Source: CAZOZP01 sp964584325 (GTDB lineage Bacteria; Bacteroidota; Ignavibacteria; Ignavibacteriales; Melioribacteraceae). From it: 5,126 nucleotides of DNA. The DNA is taken from positions 1-5,126 of the forward strand of contig CAZOZP010000112.1 of NCBI GenBank assembly GCA_964584325.1. The letters run 5' to 3'. Position numbers and translations under genes: made by a program. Each line of letters begins with the position of its first letter. Position 1 is the stretch's first letter. The notes beneath the pieces were generated by a model. It was given only the letters and a program-made list of their open reading frames with translations, did no database searches and was not told where the DNA came from. This document shows, one piece after another, positions 1 to 5,126 of the stretch.

Positions 1-676
1 CTTTTTCTCTGAGAAGGGCTGTAAGAGTGTTATATTTATCTGCTTTTTTTGTATGTCTTTCAAGAGACGAAACTTTCTTTTCTACCTCAGAATAAATATC
101 ATTCACGCGGGTGAGATCAGACTTCACATCATCGAGTTTGTTTAATGAAAGCCGCCTGCGCAGTTTATATTTATTTACTCCTGCCGCTTCTTCAAACATA
201 TTGCGTCTTTCGTCATTGCGCGAGCTAAGTATGCTTTCAATCATTTTAAGTTCAATAACTGAATAAGCATTTGTTCCCATTCCGGTATCCATGAAAAGAC
301 TTGTGATATCTTTAAGTCGGCAGACGTTTCCGTTAAGCAGGTATTCACTCTCGCCTGAACGGAAAATTCTTCTTGTGATAGTTATTTCTGAGTATTCGGT
401 AGGGAGAACCCCACGGTTATTGACCAAAGTAAGGGCAACTTCTGCCATTCCCATAGGTTTTTTGTTTTTGGTGCCGTTGAAAATAACATTTTCCATTTTG
501 TCACTTCTCAGGGTACTGCTCTTCTGCTCTCCAAGACACCATCGGATAGCATCCACAATGTTAGTTTTACCGCATCCGTTAGGTCCGACAATTCCGGTAA
601 TCCCGCTTGTAAAATTTACTACGGTTTTGTTGGCAAACGACTTAAATCCGAATATTTCAAGTTTTGATAAATACAA
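1..676 (-). CDS. smc: Chromosome segregation protein SMC, N-terminal head (partial)
   Basis: SMC is the ATPase of the bacterial condensin complex; it works with ScpA and ScpB in the cytoplasm to compact and separate chromosomes. The 225 residues visible begin YLSKLEIFGFKSFANKTVV, then Walker A GPNGCGKTN at about 31-39, DAIRWCLGEQ at 42-51, the family block SDKMENVIFNGTK at 58-70, RSGESEYLLNG at 106-116, CRLKDI at 119-124, MDTGMG at 129-134 and FEEAAG at 161-166, where the first coiled-coil arm starts. The hinge, the second arm and the C-terminal signature/Walker B half are off the left edge. The start is a TTG at 676: an in-frame TAA at 697-695 rules out anything further up, and the first in-frame ATG (residue 61) lies past Walker A. 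The Q-loop glutamine (IxQG in Bacillus SMC) is replaced, the text reading VIELKM, which I recall as usual in Bacteroidota. The family call is very secure. Confidence 0.97.
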   Translation of the reverse strand, partial: MYLSKLEIFGFKSFANKTVVNFTSGITGIVGPNGCGKTNIVDAIRWCLGEQKSSTLRSDKMENVIFNGTKNKKPMGMAEVALTLVNNRGVLPTEYSEITITRRIFRSGESEYLLNGNVCRLKDITSLFMDTGMGTNAYSVIELKMIESILSSRNDERRNMFEEAAGVNKYKLRRRLSLNKLDDVKSDLTRVNDIYSEVEKKVSSLERHTKKADKYNTLTALLREK

Positions 677-683
677 TAATCTG

Positions 684-688
684 CCTCT
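684..688 (-). promoter_or_regulatory. Ribosome binding site of smc, overlapping the upstream stop codon
   Basis: On the minus strand AGAGG stands seven bases before the TTG start of smc and shares two bases with the TAG stop (689-687) of the upstream GH2-like gene. This site supports the TTG start and means that ribosomes ending the upstream gene stop on top of the smc binding site, a typical layout for translational coupling. Confidence 0.7.
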
Positions 689-1427
689 ATCCGCTTATAA
701 ACTGCTTGTAAACAAGATTCAGATAATAAATGGTTGAGTTTGTAAAATGGAAGTAGAGCAGAATACTTCCCCATGAAACAAAAATGAAAAGGATACTGAA
801 AAAATAAACTTTTGCCGGTCTTACATCAAACAATACATAAATTCCCTTGATAAGCCTTTGATACATCCATACAGAAAAAAGAATTAGTCCGGAATAAATA
901 TACATATTGAAATCCCTCACAATAAGCACCTTGTATAAGAACAATTCTGCTGCAATAAGAATGAGGTACGGAAGTAATGACCAGGTAACCATATAATAGA
1001 TGCTTGAAAAAAGCACACGATTTTTCACAAAAAAAGAAGCAAATTTTACTATAACGCTGATAGAGAAAATGTAAACAAGAGTGAACGCATAAATGTATAA
1101 ATAGGACTGTGCCGGATTCCAGGCGAGTTTGCTGATAATAGAGGCAAGTCCTTCAGACCCGAAGGCAATTACAGATTTTTCGAATGAAATATTATTTTTA
1201 AAGTAAAACAGCATAATGCAAATAAGAAGAGATATTGAACCGGTTATTACTACCAAAAGAAAATTGGAATGGAAGCCTGATAGAATTCTCTGATCTCTTA
1301 TATCCGAATAAAAATTGTATGGTCTTAATAATGCTCTCATAGCATCTTCGCGGAATTTCCTTCGTGAATTTATCAGTATTCCGGTAAGCAGGATAAGTCC
1401 TAATCCCAGCATTATAAAAAATAGCGG
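687..1427 (-). other. Polytopic membrane domain (residues about 612-857) of the GH2-like protein
   Basis: This is the part of the GH2-like gene that codes for six predicted membrane helices. Between helices one and two lies a charged segment of about 35 residues (NSRRKFREDAMRALLRPYNF at 631-650, then YSDIRDQRI), expected on the cytoplasmic side by the positive-inside rule. Yip1-family membrane domains often have a similar F/L-x-x-P-x-x-F entry before their helices, but the resemblance is weak and the family name should be treated as a guess. Ordinary GH2 enzymes stop after the TIM barrel or carry extra beta-sandwich domains, so this tail is a real departure. Confidence 0.7.
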
Positions 1428-3260
1428 GGTATCGTCAGAAACAGTTCCTAAGGGAATGCTTTCTATTTCGGAAGAGTTAAAATAGGATGATACAATTTTA
1501 TAACTTAGTCTGTTTGTGTTTCTTGCCTCATCAGTAATTCCGATCTGAAGAATATTATCCGGAGAGTAACCTGAGAAGAGCGGACTAAATTCACCTCTAT
1601 AATCAAACATAGAATTTATAAACAATCCGGGCATTGAATCCTGAGATGCAAAAACCAGAACCTCTTCAAAGAATTTTGCCTGAGCTTCGTAAGAAAAAGG
1701 ATTTTTATAACCGTTTGTGCTTCCGTTAAATGTAGCATAAGTAACATCGGCAAAAAATACATTGTGCTTACCTAAGGCAGCAGAACTTTTTCTGAATTTA
1801 TCAAAAAGAACCGAAGATGGTCTGTTTACAATACTTAAGCCGTATAAGTCGAGATTTTTAATTTTGGTTTCCGGACTATCAAGAAATGATGCGAAAGTAA
1901 TATAACTGCCGGATCTTTTTATCAAACCGCCAAGATTGGATATAAAAGCTGAATAGTCTTCAGAGGAAGAAAGATAAGACCCCCCAAGACCTATTCCTGC
2001 GAGAACAGGATAGTTCCTGTAACTGCTGATTATATTCTGTACATAACTATTAGCTCTTTCACTGAAAACCTGGTTTACGAGAATCTGCTCGGGTATTGAA
2101 TTAAGCGGAATATCGGTAAATGCCAGAATCCCTAAATCTGTGCAAAGTTTAAGTGCATAAGGATGAGGCAGTGAATGGTTGAATCGGATGGCATTTACAC
2201 CCATTTCCTTCATTATCCGGAAATCTGCTTCCAAATGTTTGTATGAAGCAAGTACTCCGTTTTCAGCGTATGAGGACTGATATGTAACCCCTTGAATTCC
2301 GAATGGGGAATTGTTTAACAAAAGACCTTCTTCAGTATGTCTGAGACTGAATACAGGAAGATTAAAAGAAGAGATGTCTATAAGCGAATCGTTCTTCAGA
2401 AGAGAACAGGTTACTTTATACAAATTCGGCTGCTGCGGAGACCATAAAGCAGGTGAAGTGATGCCGAGTGCTACTGTTTTCTGGAATTCCTTCTTTGAAT
2501 TGAAGCTGATATCCGTAATGTTTGATTCAGCTACAGTTTGTCCGCCGGGTGATTGTATTCTGGTATTCAATCGGTAAATCCCATCGTCCGATTTTTTCCT
2601 GCTTCCGTCAGATAATATAACATTCAGACTTATATCAGCCTTTGAGTTATTCTGACTTAAGTTTACCGAATTCAGTTTAACCGAAAAATGCTGAAGCGGA
2701 ACTGTTGTCAAATAAATATCCCTGATGATTCCGCCGTATTTTTTCTCAAGCATAAAGCTTTGTTTTACGGGTATTGAATTCTTAGCATCAATTTCGTGAT
2801 ATATTTTTATGGTAAGTTTATTATTCCCGTTTTTCGAAATTATGTCAGCGGGTATTTCAACTTCAAATGGGAAGTTTCCGACAGGCAGTTTAGAAATAAG
2901 CATATCGTTAATGAGAATTTCTCCGGCGTAGCTTACTCCGTCAAAATTCAAAATGAATCTTTTATCTTTATTTGAGAGACCGTTGAAATTAATATTTCTG
3001 GTAAGTACAACGGTTTCAGAATTTTCGAAAGATACAGGAATGCTTGTTTTATACTGGACAGAACTTCCTGCTTCGGGAGATATGACCCAACCTTTGCGAA
3101 GATCGATAATTTGTCGTGTTTTTGATAAGCCTGTGAAAGATGAATCCAAAGTCGAAATGTTATAGTAAGGAAGTTGTTTAATCGTGAGCTGTGCTCTTGA
3201 AGCACCGGGGAAAAACAAAAGAATGCCTGCAGCAAAAAGCAATGAAATAAGATTTCTCAT
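687..3260 (-). CDS. Exported GH2-fold protein with C-terminal membrane domain, probable pseudoenzyme
   Basis: An 857-residue protein. Residues 1-23 form a signal peptide (hydrophobic core, SRA-Q end). About 45-190 match the GH2 sugar-binding jelly roll, ending in GGIIRDIYL (176-184), close to the usual GGIxRxVxL. About 190-306 are the immunoglobulin-like GH2 domain (LWSPQQPNLYKV, 272-283). About 307-595 are the GH2 TIM barrel (KEMGVNAIRFNHS 351-363, LCTDLGILAFTDIP 372-385). Known GH2 enzymes (beta-galactosidase, beta-glucuronidase, beta-mannosidase) use Glu in an NE pair as acid/base and a second Glu as nucleophile. Here the NE position reads GS (427-428), and the nucleophile strand VFFADVTYA (501-509) has no Glu, so hydrolysis is doubtful. 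Six hydrophobic helices follow (about 612-630, 666-687, 718-745, 755-779, 784-803, 816-838); Arg/Lys-rich text after the first fits a periplasmic GH2 body on an inner-membrane anchor. The membrane part loosely resembles Yip1-type proteins (inference). ATG at 3260 is preferred over an in-frame TTG at 3314 because it starts the signal peptide directly and the TTG falls in a candidate -35 box. Probably in an operon with smc. Confidence 0.85.
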   Translation of the reverse strand: MRNLISLLFAAGILLFFPGASRAQLTIKQLPYYNISTLDSSFTGLSKTRQIIDLRKGWVISPEAGSSVQYKTSIPVSFENSETVVLTRNINFNGLSNKDKRFILNFDGVSYAGEILINDMLISKLPVGNFPFEVEIPADIISKNGNNKLTIKIYHEIDAKNSIPVKQSFMLEKKYGGIIRDIYLTTVPLQHFSVKLNSVNLSQNNSKADISLNVILSDGSRKKSDDGIYRLNTRIQSPGGQTVAESNITDISFNSKKEFQKTVALGITSPALWSPQQPNLYKVTCSLLKNDSLIDISSFNLPVFSLRHTEEGLLLNNSPFGIQGVTYQSSYAENGVLASYKHLEADFRIMKEMGVNAIRFNHSLPHPYALKLCTDLGILAFTDIPLNSIPEQILVNQVFSERANSYVQNIISSYRNYPVLAGIGLGGSYLSSSEDYSAFISNLGGLIKRSGSYITFASFLDSPETKIKNLDLYGLSIVNRPSSVLFDKFRKSSAALGKHNVFFADVTYATFNGSTNGYKNPFSYEAQAKFFEEVLVFASQDSMPGLFINSMFDYRGEFSPLFSGYSPDNILQIGITDEARNTNRLSYKIVSSYFNSSEIESIPLGTVSDDTPLFFIMLGLGLILLTGILINSRRKFREDAMRALLRPYNFYSDIRDQRILSGFHSNFLLVVITGSISLLICIMLFYFKNNISFEKSVIAFGSEGLASIISKLAWNPAQSYLYIYAFTLVYIFSISVIVKFASFFVKNRVLFSSIYYMVTWSLLPYLILIAAELFLYKVLIVRDFNMYIYSGLILFSVWMYQRLIKGIYVLFDVRPAKVYFFSILFIFVSWGSILLYFHFTNSTIYYLNLVYKQFISG

Positions 3261-3285
3261 AAAAATTCCGGAAATTAAAGACCAA

Positions 3286-3314
3286 AATATAACGATTTGA
3301 ACACCCCGAATCAA
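3286..3314 (-). promoter_or_regulatory. Candidate promoter of the GH2-like/smc transcription unit
   Basis: On the minus strand TTGATT (3314-3309, four of six bases of the sigma-70 -35 box) is followed after exactly 17 bases by TATATT (3291-3286, five of six of the -10 box). The same place also approximates the Bacteroidota pattern (TTG, about 20 bases, TAnnTTTG), here TATATTTTG with one extra base. Transcription would begin near 3279, leaving a leader of about 19 bases before the ATG at 3260. A weak ribosome site GGAA lies at 3269-3266. Judged only from pattern and spacing. Confidence 0.45.
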
Positions 3315-3325
3315 TTAAACACTAA

Positions 3326-3411
3326 ACCGTGAAGGAAAAGAATAAATCACGGATTCGAAGATCCAATCTGTGTTTCTCAATAAGAGTGTTAATTCGGCCT
3401 GTTTTCACGGT
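3326..3411. repeat. TCACGG-type inverted repeats, possible operator
   Basis: ACCGTGAA (3326-3333) and its exact reverse complement TTCACGGT (3404-3411) lie 78 bases apart centre to centre. A third partial copy, TCACGG (3347-3352), forms a closer inverted pair with the first: CCGTGA, 14 bases, TCACGG. All three are inside the divergent spacer, downstream of neither gene start. Such spacing could suit a regulator binding two or three sites between divergent promoters, but 6-8 base matches can also arise by chance. Confidence 0.3.
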
Positions 3412-3416
3412 ATTAT
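3389..3416 (+). promoter_or_regulatory. Weak candidate promoter of the AGE-family gene
   Basis: TATTAT (3411-3416) matches the -10 box at five of six bases. The -35 region 16 bases upstream (TTAATT, 3389-3394) is poor at three of six. One TTCACGGT repeat touches the -10 box, where an activator or repressor would be expected. The leader would be about 125 bases long. A near-match to the Bacteroidota -7 element, TTACTTTG, lies at 3419-3426 but without a convincing upstream TTG. The true start site could be elsewhere in the spacer. Confidence 0.2.
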
Positions 3417-3538
3417 TTTTACTTTGGAATAAGAATACCTGTTGTTTGTCCTTAAAGTTGAATCTTTTGTTGTCAGTTTATTTATTTAATCATCATTATT
3501 GTTATTTTTAATAAGATAATGAGCTAATTATTTAACCC

Positions 3539-3542
3539 GAGG
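3539..3542 (+). promoter_or_regulatory. Ribosome binding site of the AGE-family gene
   Basis: GAGG lies five bases before the ATG at 3548 and fixes this start, which also begins directly with the lysine-rich n-region of a signal peptide. Confidence 0.65.
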
Positions 3543-3547
3543 TATCA

Positions 3548-5126
3548 ATGAAAAAAATCTTCTTTATTTATTTAGTAACGGTAACATTAATTTCTGCCCA
3601 ATATTCCTTAAAATCATATCACCTTGAGGAACCTGAAAGAACAATTCCTTATGTTGACAGTTGTGCTTCATTCTGGTTCGGGACTCTCGATAACACTTAC
3701 GGCGGATTTTATACAGACGTTAACAGACAGGGTGTAAATTCATCTACATATAAAAGTCTTCTTACACAGGCAAGGATGGCCTACGGAATGAACCGGGCTT
3801 TTATGATGACCGGTAACAGCGAATATTTAACCTATGCACGAGAAGCTCTGAATTTTATGTATGATCATGCCTGGGATAAGCTAAACAAAGGCTGGATTAA
3901 CGATATGAACCGCAACGGAAGCGCTTCCAATATCAACGCCAATAAAACGGCATTTTATCAGCACTATGCTTTGTTGGGAATTTTAGCCTCCTGCGAGGTA
4001 ACTGATGATTCATTAGATTGGGATTGGTTCTATAAAGCCTATCAGAATAATGAAGAAAGGTTGTGGGATTCCCGCGCCGGTTATGAAGGCTATTACGATA
4101 ATGTTAGTGCAAACTGGTCAGTTAAAAGCGGAAAAAGCTTTAACGCCACTGTTGACGCAATAACAACTCACGCACTTAATTTGTATCTTATGACAGGTGA
4201 ACAGGTTTATCTTGATAAACTTTTAATGATTAAAGATAATATAATAGATTGGCTTATTCCAAGCATGGAATCTCAGGCAATCGGATTTGCAGAAGAGTAT
4301 GACGGTAATTGGAATATTGATCCGAATGAAACTATGACGATTATGGGTCATATTCTTAAAACATCCTGGTGTTTAGGAAGAGTATATCAGATCACGAAAG
4401 ACGAATCTTTACTGGAACCAATGATGTTGCTTGCTGATCATGTTCTTGATAATGGTTATGATCATAAATACGGCGGTCCATATAAAGATTTTAACCGGAC
4501 AACAGGCGAAATGCTTATGTGGGGACAGGATACAGCAAAAGCCTGGTGGCAGATGCAGCAGGCGGTAATGGCCGGACTTATGCTTTATGATGTTACAGGA
4601 GAAGAAAGATACATCAAAATGGCAGATGAAACATTGAAATTTTTTATGGACTATTTTGTTGATCATACTTATGGCGAGGTATATTCAGACAGGTTTAAGA
4701 ACGGCTCCGCGATTACAGCCTGGGGCACAAGTAAAGGCGGCGGCGGTAAGGGTGCTTATCACTCAATTGAACTCGGATATTATGTTTATCTTTACGGTAA
4801 CTTGTACTACCATAAAAAACCTGTTTCTCTCTATTATAATTTTGAACCTAAAAATTCAGAACGACAGATAAAGCTTACACCCCTTGCAATTGATGATGCA
4901 AGATTAAGAATCAAATCGGTTACACTCGACGGAGCAGAGTATGCAAACTTTAATTCTTTGGAAAGAATTGTAAATATTCCTGAAAATACCGGCGGTATAT
5001 TCAAGGTTGAATTCGATACTCAGACTACTTCTGCCGAAGAATCACAAACAATTATTGCAAAGGAATTTTCTCTTGAGCAGAACTATCCTAATCCTTTTAA
5101 TCCGGCAACAACAATAAGATATGCAC
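3548..5126 (+). CDS. Secreted AGE-superfamily (N-acylglucosamine/cellobiose 2-epimerase-like) protein with T9SS sorting tail (partial)
   Basis: 526 residues are visible, open to the right edge. Residues 1-17 are a signal peptide (MKKIFFIYLVTVTLISA, then Q). About 25-422 match the (alpha/alpha)6 barrel of the AGE superfamily, whose known members interconvert epimers or isomers of sugars such as cellobiose/glucosyl-mannose or N-acetylglucosamine/N-acetylmannosamine. Visible family landmarks are QARMAY (74-79, conserved Arg), GHILKTSW (267-274, catalytic-type His268), KAWWQMQQAV (331-340) and GKGAYHSIE (400-408, catalytic-type His405). Departures: the usual GHDIE is GHILK, so the Glu is Lys271, and the HLH-type segment reads TVD (201-203). 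A short beta region (about 424-492) follows, then FSLEQNYPNPFNPATTIRYA, the start of a type A T9SS sorting domain, so the protein should reach the outer membrane surface or medium. Substrate cannot be told; a related barrel hydrolase or lyase activity is possible. The superfamily and export calls are firm, the reaction is not. It is divergent from the GH2-like gene. Confidence 0.85.
   Translation, partial: MKKIFFIYLVTVTLISAQYSLKSYHLEEPERTIPYVDSCASFWFGTLDNTYGGFYTDVNRQGVNSSTYKSLLTQARMAYGMNRAFMMTGNSEYLTYAREALNFMYDHAWDKLNKGWINDMNRNGSASNINANKTAFYQHYALLGILASCEVTDDSLDWDWFYKAYQNNEERLWDSRAGYEGYYDNVSANWSVKSGKSFNATVDAITTHALNLYLMTGEQVYLDKLLMIKDNIIDWLIPSMESQAIGFAEEYDGNWNIDPNETMTIMGHILKTSWCLGRVYQITKDESLLEPMMLLADHVLDNGYDHKYGGPYKDFNRTTGEMLMWGQDTAKAWWQMQQAVMAGLMLYDVTGEERYIKMADETLKFFMDYFVDHTYGEVYSDRFKNGSAITAWGTSKGGGGKGAYHSIELGYYVYLYGNLYYHKKPVSLYYNFEPKNSERQIKLTPLAIDDARLRIKSVTLDGAEYANFNSLERIVNIPENTGGIFKVEFDTQTTSAEESQTIIAKEFSLEQNYPNPFNPATTIRYA
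5063..5126 (+). other. Type IX secretion type A C-terminal sorting domain (start only)
   Basis: Residues from about 506 of the AGE-family protein read EFSLEQNYPNPFNPATTIRY, the hallmark opening of the Por secretion/T9SS type A sorting domain, normally about 70-90 residues long and removed after passage through the outer membrane. The remaining part, ending in a short Lys/Arg-rich tail in this family, is beyond the right edge. The motif implies that the genome encodes a T9SS machine. Confidence 0.9.

Larger units (their letters stand above)
3261..3547. other. Divergent intergenic region, non-coding
   Basis: This 287-base AT-rich spacer separates the 5' ends of two divergent genes, so it should hold the control sequences of both. 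It contains a candidate minus-strand promoter near 3286-3314, three TCACGG-type hexamers between 3327 and 3410, a weak plus-strand promoter candidate ending at 3416, and the ribosome site of the AGE-family gene. The only open frame (3329-3511, plus, GTG start, 60 codons) has no recognisable protein character. I saw no tRNA, riboswitch or strong hairpin with a U-run. Confidence 0.75.

Noticed and set aside
106..115. Near-palindrome CACGCGGGTG inside smc
   Set aside because: It is inside conserved coding sequence (the LTRVND segment) and explained by codons.
291..737. Plus-strand open frame of 148 codons
   Set aside because: It lies antisense to the SMC head, which has unmistakable conserved motifs, and its own translation has no family character.
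2311..2577. Plus-strand open frame of 88 codons
   Set aside because: It is antisense to the GH2 Ig-like and barrel regions, and its translation has no recognisable protein character.
2948..3235. Minus-strand open frame of 95 codons and an overlapping plus-strand frame at 2953-3165
   Set aside because: Both overlap the N-terminal domain of the GH2-like protein in other frames and look like shadows.
3265..3273. Palindrome TTCCGGAA just upstream of the GH2-like start
   Set aside because: Eight bases is short, the flanks do not extend the symmetry, and part of it is better read as the weak ribosome site.
3329..3511. Plus-strand open frame of 60 codons starting with GTG in the intergenic region
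   Set aside because: There is no clear ribosome site, the composition simply reflects AT-rich DNA, and it covers the inverted repeats expected of a control region.
3490..3528. AT-rich imperfect inverted repeat (ATTATT ... AATAAGATAAT) before the AGE-family gene
   Set aside because: The stem would be nearly all A-T and interrupted; it does not form a credible terminator or riboswitch.
4409..4666. Minus-strand frame of 85 codons and a plus-strand frame at 4656-4871
   Set aside because: Both are out of frame with the AGE-family gene, whose barrel motifs run through these positions.

Overview
The window looks like a piece of chromosome from a Gram-negative member of the Bacteroidota/Chlorobiota side of the tree, most likely the Ignavibacteria. 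Three things support this. The SMC head carries the Bacteroidota-style wording (RSDKMENVIFNGTK, then IELKM where most bacteria have a Q-loop IxQG). The rightmost gene ends in a type IX secretion (T9SS) type A sorting motif of the form FSLEQNYPNPFNP-TTIRY, common in Ignavibacteria and neighbouring phyla. The DNA is fairly AT-rich with AT-rich spacers. The placement is an inference; no search was run.

Layout. Positions 1-676 (minus) hold the N-terminal 225 residues of the chromosome condensation ATPase SMC; the rest lies off the left edge. Positions 687-3260 (minus) hold an 857-residue exported protein: signal peptide, a complete-looking glycoside hydrolase family 2 (GH2) body, then six predicted membrane helices. 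It is directly upstream of smc in the same direction, with 10 bases between its stop codon and the smc TTG start, so the two appear co-transcribed. Positions 3261-3547 are a divergent, non-coding intergenic region with a good candidate minus-strand promoter and a small set of TCACGG-type inverted repeats. Positions 3548 to the right edge (plus) hold a secreted (alpha/alpha)6-barrel protein of the N-acylglucosamine/cellobiose 2-epimerase superfamily (AGE), followed by a small beta region and the start of the T9SS sorting domain; its end lies off the right edge.

How they fit together. The SMC gene is housekeeping. The two genes above it are carbohydrate-related folds in unusual settings. The GH2 body seems to have lost both catalytic glutamates and is tied to the inner membrane, which suggests a periplasmic sugar-sensing, binding or scaffolding role rather than hydrolysis. 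The AGE-family protein keeps the two key histidines but has other active-site changes and is predicted to be sent out of the cell by T9SS, whereas characterised AGE enzymes are cytoplasmic. The two share a divergent control region, so joint regulation is possible but not shown. No RNA gene, insertion sequence, CRISPR array or terminator was found.
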